Positions 1 to 6,025 of a DNA stretch of 13,831 nt are shown piece by piece. The position numbers and the translations under genes were made by a program. This DNA is from Candidatus Cloacimonadota bacterium (lineage in GTDB: Bacteria; Cloacimonadota; Cloacimonadia; Cloacimonadales; Cloacimonadaceae). Under the pieces are notes generated by a model that was not told where the DNA came from, did no database searches, and saw only the letters and a list, made by a program, of their open reading frames with translations. The DNA lies in NCBI GenBank assembly GCA_028681035.1, contig JAQUJJ010000097.1:1-13831 (forward strand), given 5' to 3'. Position 1 is the first letter of the stretch, and each line of letters starts with the position of its first letter.

Positions 1-51
1 GTGAACCGAATCGATTTTCTCTTTGATCTCAGGTTTGCACTGGCAGTCCAT
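1..51 (-). CDS. 5' end of an unrecognised phage gene (partial, 17 codons)
   Basis: An ATG at 51-49 on the minus strand opens a frame that stays open to the window edge and encodes MDCQCKPEIKEKIDSVH. An AAGGA Shine-Dalgarno sits 6 bases upstream, and the start lies 43 bases beyond the stop of the preceding phage gene in the same direction. The Cys-x-Cys near the N-terminus is notable, but 17 residues are too few to assign a family. By position, after a tail-tube-like gene, a tail-assembly or other tail gene is the default guess; this is inference only. Confidence 0.45.
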   Translation of the reverse strand, partial: MDCQCKPEIKEKIDSVH

Positions 52-94
52 AGCAGTTCCTTGTTTTCGAGTGTAGTTGCGAAGAGCAGTGATC

Positions 95-640
95 TTATAC
101 TCCCGGAGGGATATCCTTGAGCAGGAATATCTTGTTGGAGGTCACTCCAGAGAACTCGGTGGAGATGACTACGTTGAAGAGACCATCAGCCTCTCCCGAC
201 CAGTCAACTGTCCAGCGTAGCCCGGTGAAGATCACCACCCGATCCAGTTCCTTGGAAGCCACTACGATGGTGGTATCCTTGCTCATGAACAGGGTGCTTT
301 CCAGGAAGTTCTTCTGCTTGGTGGATAGTCCGGAGATGTTGAGTTCGACCGTACTGGTGCGCTTGCCGGGGATGGTATAGTTGCGGGTCTTGAGCTTGGA
401 CAGCTTAGAGTCCGTCTTACCGGGTTTCTCGGCCAGTTCACCAAGCAGGTCGAAGTTAGTGGTAAGCTCCGTTTTAACCGAAGCCTGACTGGCATACAAT
501 GTCCCGATGGAAGTGGCATCATAGGTGCCGATCCCGAAATAGACGAGATCGGCAATCAGCACGTCCATCAGCTGATTGAAAGCCAGATCAGCTTCGGTCA
601 TATTGGAGGGATAAGTGGGCTGTGAGATGGGATTGGGCAT
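95..640 (-). CDS. putative phage tail-tube-like structural protein
   Basis: This 181-residue protein has no signal peptide or membrane segment. After a short N-terminal region (residues 1-60), the remainder is rich in alternating beta-type segments: the stretch around RNYTIPGKRTSTVELNISGL (about residues 86-105) and the C-terminal stretch running from TIVVASKELDRVVIF to VVISTEFSGV. Such patterns suit a beta-sandwich tail-tube or similar virion protein, and the position after capsid genes agrees. I do not recognise a specific family, so this is inference from size, context and secondary-structure pattern. Its ATG overlaps the stop of the upstream membrane-protein gene in a TGATG, indicating translational coupling. 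A head decoration protein is the main alternative. Confidence 0.5.
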   Translation of the reverse strand: MPNPISQPTYPSNMTEADLAFNQLMDVLIADLVYFGIGTYDATSIGTLYASQASVKTELTTNFDLLGELAEKPGKTDSKLSKLKTRNYTIPGKRTSTVELNISGLSTKQKNFLESTLFMSKDTTIVVASKELDRVVIFTGLRWTVDWSGEADGLFNVVISTEFSGVTSNKIFLLKDIPPGV

Positions 641-990
641 CAGAACACCCCTTTGATCGCCTTGCCGATACTAAAGAGCCATTTGCGGTTGTGGAACACG
701 TATTCGATGGCTCCTCCGATGGTGCCAAATACCTTGAGGATGACATTGGTCTGCTTGGCCGGGAGGGACTTGGTAGCCCGCTCCACCGCCAGTTGCTTCT
801 TGGCATAGTCGTCCAGGTCCTTGGTGGCAGGGTTGATCTTGATATCCTGGATGATGTCCAGGATGATGGCCAGAGCCGAGTTAACCTTGGCCTTGTCGAT
901 CAGTTTGCCGGTAGTGCGGGATATGATCCAGACTACCAGAGCCGAGATCAGGCCCAGGATAAACTCGTGATTGGCGATGATGAAGTCCAT
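640..990 (-). CDS. small phage membrane protein, possibly holin-like
   Basis: A 116-residue protein with one clear hydrophobic segment near the N-terminus (about residues 8-24, FILGLISALVVWIIS). A polar, lysine-rich middle with amphipathic helices follows, then a second mildly hydrophobic stretch (about 84-98) and a basic C-terminus (KWLFSIGKAIKGVF). Size and topology would suit an LL-H-like holin or another small phage membrane protein, but I see no diagnostic motif. It starts 25 bases after the stop of the capsid gene, without a strong Shine-Dalgarno, and its stop overlaps the next start (TGATG). Holins usually neighbour the endolysin. Here the lysozyme lies more than 4 kb upstream at the other end of the block, so a role in the virion or in membrane-associated assembly is also possible. 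Confidence 0.5.
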   Translation of the reverse strand: MDFIIANHEFILGLISALVVWIISRTTGKLIDKAKVNSALAIILDIIQDIKINPATKDLDDYAKKQLAVERATKSLPAKQTNVILKVFGTIGGAIEYVFHNRKWLFSIGKAIKGVF

Positions 991-1015
991 AGATACTGCT
1001 TTATCTGGTTGTTGC

Positions 1016-2746
1016 TTAGGTGGTGAGTTTGAACACTTTCACGAAGCCCGAAATATAGGTGATGCCGGGCCGGATACGGATGTACCAGTGGTACTTCCAA
1101 TCGCTTCCGTGGTGTTCTACTTTGAGTTCGGCATCAGTGCGATAGCCGACGATGATGAACTTGGGTAGACCGCCGATGATGTAATCGGCATCCATGAGAC
1201 GGGGCTTGACCGGGATACCCGCAAAGGATACGTTGCCGCCTTCTAACAGCAGACGATCTCCGGCTCCGGTCTCACGCTTGGCGAGTTCGGCCCGGATGCG
1301 GATCAGATCCTTGTGAGCCACGTAGAACTTGAAGTTCTCCTGCTCTTCCAGCATCTCATCGGAGAAAGCCAGCAGAGCGGCTTCAAAGCGCTTCGCCCAG
1401 TCGGTGTAGGTGGTCTTGGAGAGGTTGGTGACATCAGTGGCGGTGGTAGCCAGTTTGACCACACCATCCAGAGCCTTGATCTTGGCAGTGGCAGAGGCTC
1501 TATCACCTTTGAAGAGAAGCAAGCGAATAGCTTTCTCGGTCTTCTTGGCGATGTGGTTCTCCACATAGGCTCCAAAGGCATCTTCACCGTACTTGTCCTT
1601 GTAGAACTCGACCACATCACGTCCCAAGGTGAACTCGGCATTGAGTATCCCGGTAGGGACGGAGAGATCGGCAGTCGAGACGTTCTGAGCCGTCAGAGCG
1701 CCATCCAGGGAGTTCTTGAAGACCAGATCATCGATCAGGCCGACGTCGATCTTCTCGTCTTTCAGCAGGGGCAAAACCGAGATATCGGAGAGGGTATCAC
1801 CCGGTTGGCTGCCGATCACTTCATCGATGAAGAGGCTGGTAGTATTGGCCGAGAGGATGTTCATGGCCTTGCCGGAGTCCACGTCGGAGATGCCTTTGTA
1901 GATCTCACGATGAGCAGCCTTGACCATGATCTTGTTGCCGTCGATGGTAACCTCTTTGTCCACATTGGACTGGTTAGCATCAGGTTCTCCGGGAATCGAT
2001 TTCGAGATGGCTCTACTCATGGTGACGGAAAGGTCTTTGAGGCTCTTCTCGATGCTGTGGATGGCATCGCCCAGCTGAAGATTCGGATTACCCTTCTCCA
2101 GTTCATTGATCTTTTCAGTGATGGCGGTAATGCCTTTCTGCAGCTCGGAGTTGTTGTTATGCTCCGCTACCTTGCGAAGCGAATTGAGCTCGTTCTTGAT
2201 CTCGGTAAGGCTGGCTTCCGCGTTGCGGTAGTCATCAGCTCGTCCGTAGATCGAGACACCATTGAACTCACCTTTCTCAACCTTCTGCCAGAGATCAGAG
2301 TTGAGATCTTCACACTTGAGGACTTGCACCCAAGAGCCAACTTTAGCATCGGGAAAATGCTCTCTGTCACTGGTCTTGAGGATGTAGTTCTCGACTACGG
2401 TAAACTCCGGTACGGGTTGCATGTTGTGATTCACATCGCACTTGCCCACAAGGCCATGCTTGGCGAAGTGATCGCAGGACTTCTGAATCTCTTCCCGGGT
2501 GTAATAGTCACCTTGGGAATCGTGGATATTGGGTTCCATTAGAGTGACGTAAAGCCGTCCCTGAGTGCCACTCGTTTCACTCTTGAACTTGGTCGAGTTG
2601 ATCTTGTGTTCGAAGCTTCTACCGGAAGCATTCTTGACCACAAAGCCCTTCTGATTGGCGGGAGTCATCTCATCGAATAGAAGCGAGACAAGCTCGACTT
2701 CCACGTTGCGAAGCTCTCCCTTGAGAATGGTGCGTTTACGATTCAC
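1016..2746 (-). CDS. prohead protease - scaffold - major capsid fusion protein
   Basis: One 576-residue polypeptide appears to carry three head-morphogenesis functions. Residues 1 to about 173 match the XkdF-type prohead serine protease (Peptidase_S78_2): a candidate catalytic His107 in DVNHN, a GSWVQVLK core strand, and a candidate nucleophile Ser165 in the FNGVSIYGRA motif. Residues about 175-250 are charged and heptad-like (SLTEIKNELNSLRK, then ITEKINELEKG), as expected of a scaffold/delta segment. Residues about 270-576 read as an HK97-fold major capsid protein, with an N-arm-like start, a long spine-helix-like stretch (FGAYVENHIAKKTEKAIRLL) and beta-rich C-terminal strands. I chose the GTG at 2746 because a perfect AAGGAGGT precedes it. 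An ATG at 2788, 3 bases after the portal stop, lacks a Shine-Dalgarno but would add 14 residues. The frame is uninterrupted. The protease would presumably cut itself and the scaffold away from the capsid part during maturation (inference). Confidence 0.88.
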   Translation of the reverse strand: MNRKRTILKGELRNVEVELVSLLFDEMTPANQKGFVVKNASGRSFEHKINSTKFKSETSGTQGRLYVTLMEPNIHDSQGDYYTREEIQKSCDHFAKHGLVGKCDVNHNMQPVPEFTVVENYILKTSDREHFPDAKVGSWVQVLKCEDLNSDLWQKVEKGEFNGVSIYGRADDYRNAEASLTEIKNELNSLRKVAEHNNNSELQKGITAITEKINELEKGNPNLQLGDAIHSIEKSLKDLSVTMSRAISKSIPGEPDANQSNVDKEVTIDGNKIMVKAAHREIYKGISDVDSGKAMNILSANTTSLFIDEVIGSQPGDTLSDISVLPLLKDEKIDVGLIDDLVFKNSLDGALTAQNVSTADLSVPTGILNAEFTLGRDVVEFYKDKYGEDAFGAYVENHIAKKTEKAIRLLLFKGDRASATAKIKALDGVVKLATTATDVTNLSKTTYTDWAKRFEAALLAFSDEMLEEQENFKFYVAHKDLIRIRAELAKRETGAGDRLLLEGGNVSFAGIPVKPRLMDADYIIGGLPKFIIVGYRTDAELKVEHHGSDWKYHWYIRIRPGITYISGFVKVFKLTT

Positions 2747-2755
2747 GCTACCTCC
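2747..2755 (-). promoter_or_regulatory. strong Shine-Dalgarno deciding the GTG start of the capsid fusion gene
   Basis: On the minus strand, AAGGAGGT precedes the GTG at 2746 by about 3-4 bases. The in-frame ATG at 2788 has only CTTTGGGTCTTAAACT upstream, with no purine-rich site. The ribosome-binding evidence therefore favours the GTG, despite the weaker codon and the slightly short spacing. Confidence 0.6.
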
Positions 2756-2791
2756 TTGTTGTTGATTGTCAGTTATGTAGTTGTACATAGT

Positions 2792-3985
2792 TTAAGACCC
2801 AAAGTTTCTGTTCTGCATGAAGAGCTGTTCATCAGCAGTCTGCAGCACCTCGGTCAGATCTCCGAAGTTGAAATCCTCCGGCTTTACGTTCCAGTCGAAG
2901 TCGAAGTTAAACTCGTTTGCCAGGGCTAAGGCGAGGCGATTCTGCAGCGGTCTGACCACGAACTGGTAAAACATCCGCATATCGCTGCTGTTATCGCCAC
3001 CAAGCTGCCCAGGAATGAGTTGTGAGACGATCCTGGCGGGTACCCTGTGATAGGCGAGGATACCTTCCCTGAGGTCTTTCTTGAGCCCTAAGAAGCCCCC
3101 TTCCCGGTCTTGCTGACGGAGGGGTTCAAGACGTATCTTCACGTCCCGGCTTTCACTCTCGATCAGGACTGTAGAGTGGCTCTTGGCATTGCCTTTGACC
3201 TCTGTAAGTGCCTTCTCGATTTCGGTATAGGCATCGGTCAGCACTTCATTACCCTGCTCATCGGTGACTGTTCCGTCTCTGAGCGTACCGCCTTCCACGA
3301 TCACGAAGTAGTCGATCATCAGGCCGTTCTTGAAGTTGTTGTAGTCGAAGGTCTTGATCTCGCCCAAGATCTCGATGTTGATGGCGATGGGCAAGCAAGC
3401 CAGGCCCCAGGCATTTGATCTATGGGTGGACTTCTTAACGTGGATGATGTCCTCGTAGGCAAAGTCTTTCTTCTGGTTATTTTTGACTTGGATGTAGTTC
3501 GGCTTGAAGAAGCCGAACTCGTCATAGTTCTCCACGATCTGCACTTCAGATGGCAGCATCCTCTCCAATCCCATCCACTGGCCTTGGGCGTTCCTCATCT
3601 TGATCAGGAAACCATTACCACAGGCCAGATAGAACTTCATCAGTTCCGCCAGGATGGTGGTCTGATCTTCACAGGCAGGGAACTCGGCGGCTTCCATCCA
3701 TGCTTTTACCTGGCTGTTCTTGCAGTCAAACTGCATGATGGTCGCCATTGTCAGTGCATCGATACAGCCTGAGTGGTACTCATCGGTATCCAGGAGATTA
3801 AGCAGATTGCTCATCGAGTAGGGCTGAGAAACCACTTTCTTGGTCTCGGAAGCCTTGGATACCAACTGCTTACCGATCCGCTGATACTTGGATAGATCAA
3901 TGGATTCCGGCTTGTACTTGCTCTCCAGGAGATCAGATGCGGAGCTGATAGCCAGGTTATAGGCACCGAGTCGCATTACTCTCAT
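2792..3985 (-). CDS. phage portal protein, PBSX family
   Basis: This 397-residue protein would form the dodecameric ring at one capsid vertex through which DNA is packaged and to which the tail attaches. Portal signatures of the PBSX/P2 type run in order: the segment around DTDEYHSGCIDALTMATIM (about 66-84); the stem-region GNGFLIKMRN (123-132); the DIIHVKKSTHRSNAWGLACLP block (179-199); the NNFKNG motif (216-221); the clip/stem stretch ending in AYHRVPARIV (311-320); and QFVVRPLQNRLALALANEFN (341-360). The C-terminus ends soon after, at MQNRNFGS, so the extended C-terminal tail seen in some relatives is short or absent. The start is well supported: ATGA overlaps the upstream stop, with AGGAG 7 bases away. 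The directly downstream gene is the protease-capsid fusion, the classic portal neighbour. Confidence 0.9.
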   Translation of the reverse strand: MRVMRLGAYNLAISSASDLLESKYKPESIDLSKYQRIGKQLVSKASETKKVVSQPYSMSNLLNLLDTDEYHSGCIDALTMATIMQFDCKNSQVKAWMEAAEFPACEDQTTILAELMKFYLACGNGFLIKMRNAQGQWMGLERMLPSEVQIVENYDEFGFFKPNYIQVKNNQKKDFAYEDIIHVKKSTHRSNAWGLACLPIAINIEILGEIKTFDYNNFKNGLMIDYFVIVEGGTLRDGTVTDEQGNEVLTDAYTEIEKALTEVKGNAKSHSTVLIESESRDVKIRLEPLRQQDREGGFLGLKKDLREGILAYHRVPARIVSQLIPGQLGGDNSSDMRMFYQFVVRPLQNRLALALANEFNFDFDWNVKPEDFNFGDLTEVLQTADEQLFMQNRNFGS

Positions 3986-4383
3986 GAAGATGCTCCTGCA
4001 CCGCTTTTCAGCAGGTCAATCTTGGCGATCCTGACCAAACGGGTGCCATCGATGCGGCTTGTATAGTATTCCACACTGGGTAGATCTCGGTTCATCAGCT
4101 TCTGATAATAACTCCGGAACTTCTCTTTGAGTGAGTATAGTTCAGAGTCTGGATCGGATACATTCTGTGCATTGACGATCAGGAAGACTGTCCAGGCGAT
4201 ATCGGTATCCACATACTGCCTGGAAGTGCCATGCTTGCCTGTCTCGGAATCGAGGATCAGAATGGCGCAGGGCAGGTTCTTGGGGATGCTGTCCTTGTTG
4301 TATAGAGTCTCGGCAACTCCTGCCAGTTTCAGTGCTTCGGAGATGCGGCTGCGTTCGGCTTGGTACTTCTCAAGTGCGGTCAC
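3982..4383 (-). CDS. putative tail-terminator/neck protein
   Basis: With the GTG at 4383 this is a 133-residue protein beginning VTALEKYQAERSRISEALK. The GTG overlaps the upstream stop as GTGA, and GAGGTGA lies about 7 bases away. An upstream ATG at 4422 would overlap the previous gene by 43 bases with no comparable ribosome-binding site. The composition is mixed alpha/beta: a leading helix, then strands CAILILDSE and AWTVFLIVNAQN, a helix (LYSLKEKFRSYYQKLMN), and closing strands YYTSRIDGTRLVRIAKIDL. That pattern and size are typical of tail terminators and gp37-like minor tail proteins, but I see no family-defining motif. The placement between a gp10-like protein and the portal fits a neck or tail-end role. 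Confidence 0.55.
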   Translation of the reverse strand: MTALEKYQAERSRISEALKLAGVAETLYNKDSIPKNLPCAILILDSETGKHGTSRQYVDTDIAWTVFLIVNAQNVSDPDSELYSLKEKFRSYYQKLMNRDLPSVEYYTSRIDGTRLVRIAKIDLLKSGAGASS

Positions 4384-4871
4384 AGGCTCACCTCGATATC
4401 GTTCAACTGCTGATAGATCCACTGCTCCCGGTTGGAGATGACTGATGCGAATACATTACGGGCGGCGACGCCCTCCCGCTTGATCTTTCCCCTAATGAGA
4501 TAGGCGATCTCGGTTACGGACAGAGCTTTCCCTGTCTCTCTATCAGTCCAAGACAGGTGTTTGCGTTCGACCCAAGCTATAAGTGGAGCGATCGGAGTCC
4601 AGGAAGGCACTTTGCCACCCAATACAAAGGGTTCATGTTTGACGTTGGAGCCTACTCTCAGGATCATGGCTGTATCAGTAGTCTGGAGCAGATAGCCGGT
4701 ATTGCCGTAGAAGTCGCCCTTGTCATAGATCTGCTGTGCCAGTATCTCCTTACGGGAGTCAGCATCGATAACCGAACCGATCAGATGCAGTCGGCTCTCC
4801 AGAGCGGCATAAATAGCCCGGTAGATCTCGACCATCAGTTCATCCGGAGAAGTAAGATCACGATCTGGCAT
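4380..4871 (-). CDS. HK97 gp10-like connector/tail-completion protein (putative)
   Basis: A 163-residue soluble protein. Its centre, VGSNVKHEPFVLGGKVPSW (about 73-91), is followed by APLIAWVERKH (95-105) and a helical AYLIRGKIKREGVAARNVF (123-141). This spacing, a beta hairpin with a 'GSNV..PFVLGG' core followed by 'W(V)xxK' and an 'IxxKIxxxGxxxRxxF' helix, resembles gp10-type head-tail connection or tail-completion proteins of siphoviruses. The resemblance is by pattern only, and the percent identity to any member is unknown. The ATG overlaps the preceding stop (TGATG), with AGGAG 7 bases upstream; the stop overlaps the next GTG (GTGA). It is therefore embedded in a tightly coupled virion operon. 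Confidence 0.6.
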   Translation of the reverse strand: MPDRDLTSPDELMVEIYRAIYAALESRLHLIGSVIDADSRKEILAQQIYDKGDFYGNTGYLLQTTDTAMILRVGSNVKHEPFVLGGKVPSWTPIAPLIAWVERKHLSWTDRETGKALSVTEIAYLIRGKIKREGVAARNVFASVISNREQWIYQQLNDIEVSL

Positions 4872-5329
4872 CAGATAACTCCTACTCGGATTGGACGAGC
4901 TTGTCTGGGCTTGAGTTCGTTCAAGCGATCCAGACCGGTAGGGTTGAGATAGGCTTGCATGATGGTCAGTGCTCTCAGTTCAAGGTTGGCTTTGAAGGCG
5001 TCAATTTCGCTCCCTGTGAGCAGTTCGGTTGCAGATTGGTCTAATCCTACGGTCTTGACTATTCCTTCGCCCAGGGTCTTCAAATTGAGAAACTCAGCAG
5101 TTGAGTGTAGCATCAGAAACGAAAACCCAAAACGAAAAGAAATCAGGAAAGGCTCCTCTTCAGGCAGGTCATCGTGAGTTGCCCGATCAAAATGCTCTTG
5201 CAGAACCAGTGAGTGGATTATCTCCAGAACCAGGCCCTGATGCTCCTTGAAGATGCCATTGTTGGACATCTCCTTGGGCAGATTGAGGATGGCGAGCATA
5301 ACGTCGGTTTCGACTGGGATGGGAATCAC
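4871..5329 (-). CDS. unrecognised phage virion-operon protein, connector-like position
   Basis: I do not recognise the family of this 152-residue protein. It is mostly helical and soluble: NGIFKEHQGLVLEIIHSLVLQEHFDRA near the N-terminus, an acidic DDLPEEEP turn (about 53-60), a fairly hydrophobic FRFGFSFLMLHSTAEFL (66-82), and a long C-terminal helix that includes FKANLELRALTIMQAYL. The end is basic (RQARPIRV). It starts with GTG in a GTGA overlap with the lysozyme stop, with AGGAAGG just upstream, and its own stop overlaps the next ATG (TGATG). By position it could be a head-tail adaptor, but no motif proves that. Confidence 0.6.
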   Translation of the reverse strand: MIPIPVETDVMLAILNLPKEMSNNGIFKEHQGLVLEIIHSLVLQEHFDRATHDDLPEEEPFLISFRFGFSFLMLHSTAEFLNLKTLGEGIVKTVGLDQSATELLTGSEIDAFKANLELRALTIMQAYLNPTGLDRLNELKPRQARPIRVGVI

Positions 5330-5751
5330 TGGCCCTTCCTCATCATCTCCGAAAGCTCAATAGCTCTCATTCCCACTTGCTTCGCCCACTTGGAGGCCAG
5401 CATGCCATTGGCTGCTCTTTCCCAGTCTCCAGCACCGATAAAAGCCAAGGTGTTGTTGAAGCCTAGTAGTCCCTTGATACCCAAATTGAAGCACATATTG
5501 AGCAGTACCGACTGGCGAACCTCATCCAATGCTTTGTAGATGGTTGGAATCTCATCCAATAATTGCTGTTCGAAGTCCAAAATGTCCCTTTCTAACATAG
5601 CATAGGCTTCTTTCTGGGAGATACCCCGGTCATCTAGATTGCGTCCGATACCGATGGTCAGCTTCCCTGAGGTACAGCGATATGGTTTCAGCCGCAGACC
5701 TTCATGTCTGACTAACTGAGCTTTGATTCGGTTCATCAATTCTTCGGTCAT
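5326..5751 (-). CDS. phage lysozyme (GH24 endolysin)
   Basis: This 141-residue muramidase would cleave the beta-1,4 bond between N-acetylmuramic acid and N-acetylglucosamine in peptidoglycan. Family hallmarks are clear: EGLRLKPYRC, then GKLTIGIGRNLDDRGIS, then FNLGIKGLLGFNNTLAFIGAGDWERAANGM. The catalytic spacing is Glu17, 8 residues, Cys26, 5 residues, Thr32. The Asp20 of T4 lysozyme is thus a cysteine, a variant known within GH24. No signal peptide or SAR membrane anchor is present, so release would need a holin or other help. Alternatively it could be a virion-associated lysozyme, as suggested by its place at the head of a structural operon. The ATG has AGGAG 7-8 bases upstream. It is the first gene of the leftward block; no terminase precedes it. 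Confidence 0.92.
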   Translation of the reverse strand: MTEELMNRIKAQLVRHEGLRLKPYRCTSGKLTIGIGRNLDDRGISQKEAYAMLERDILDFEQQLLDEIPTIYKALDEVRQSVLLNMCFNLGIKGLLGFNNTLAFIGAGDWERAANGMLASKWAKQVGMRAIELSEMMRKGQ

Positions 5752-5869
5752 GCTTTCTCCTAATTCCTTGAGTGATCATAGATCTGGAGCAAGGAAAGCA
5801 CTCCCCTGTATGTTGACAAATCAGGATGGGCAAGGATGAGACAAAAAATAACTTGAAAAAAAGAGCGAT

Positions 5870-5899
5870 AGAATATTAGTGACTACATGTTATTGTTAA
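5870..5899 (-). promoter_or_regulatory. candidate promoter of the leftward phage operon
   Basis: On the minus strand, TTAACA (5899-5894) is followed after 18 bases by TATTCT (5875-5870), a modest match to sigma-70 consensus. Transcription would start about 110 bases before the lysozyme ATG. This is the best pair I see in the spacer for the leftward genes, but the region is A+T-rich and chance matches are likely. Confidence 0.3.
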
Positions 5900-5924
5900 G
5901 AGCTAATCTAACTTCTAGAGTTTA

Positions 5925-5949
5925 CCTTATTGTCAAAGCGACAATTAGG
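5925..5949. repeat. 25-bp imperfect inverted repeat, candidate operator
   Basis: Arms CCTTATTGTC (5925-5934) and GACAATTAGG (5940-5949) pair at 9 of 10 positions around the 5-base centre AAAGC. No T-run follows on either strand, which argues against a terminator. It lies between the candidate leftward promoter and the toxin promoter, about 45 bases upstream of the latter's -35. HigA-type antitoxins bind such palindromes to repress their own operon, so it is a plausible autoregulatory site (inference). A further TTATTGT copy occurs at 5890-5896, 37 bases before the copy inside the left arm. Confidence 0.5.
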
Positions 5950-5991
5950 AAGTACCGTGCAACAGAATGTTCTATATTTATGAAATACCTC

Positions 5992-6020
5992 TTGACAAAA
6001 TCGGACTAGTGAGAAATAAT
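5992..6020 (+). promoter_or_regulatory. sigma-70-like promoter of the toxin-antitoxin operon
   Basis: A consensus -35 TTGACA (5992-5997) is separated by exactly 17 bases from AATAAT (6015-6020). The predicted transcription start, about 7 bases downstream, falls at or next to the higB ATG at 6026. The toxin message would thus have almost no leader, consistent with the lack of a convincing Shine-Dalgarno before that ATG. Confidence 0.65.
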
Positions 6021-6025
6021 GAACT

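Noticed and set aside
1313..2542. A 409-codon open frame on the plus strand, antisense to the protease-capsid fusion gene
   Set aside because: It lies wholly opposite a gene with clear protease and capsid domains. It starts with GTG without a ribosome-binding site, its product has no recognisable motif, and long antisense frames are common opposite G+C-richer genes with biased third positions.
5773..5783. Paired GATC sites (GATCATAGATC) upstream of the lysozyme as an operator
   Set aside because: The repeat is only 4 bases per arm and is expected by chance; no related copy is seen near another promoter.
5813..5841. A second rightward promoter from TTGACA at 5813
   Set aside because: The base positions 17 downstream read ATGAGA, a poor -10 element, and no gene starts soon after.
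5813..6005. Similar strings TTGACAAATCAGGA (5813) and TTGACAAAATCGGA (5992) as possible att or insertion direct repeats
   Set aside because: Only 11 of 14 positions match without a gap, the region is A+T-rich, and one copy is accounted for by a promoter -35 element. No integrase is present to support an attachment site.
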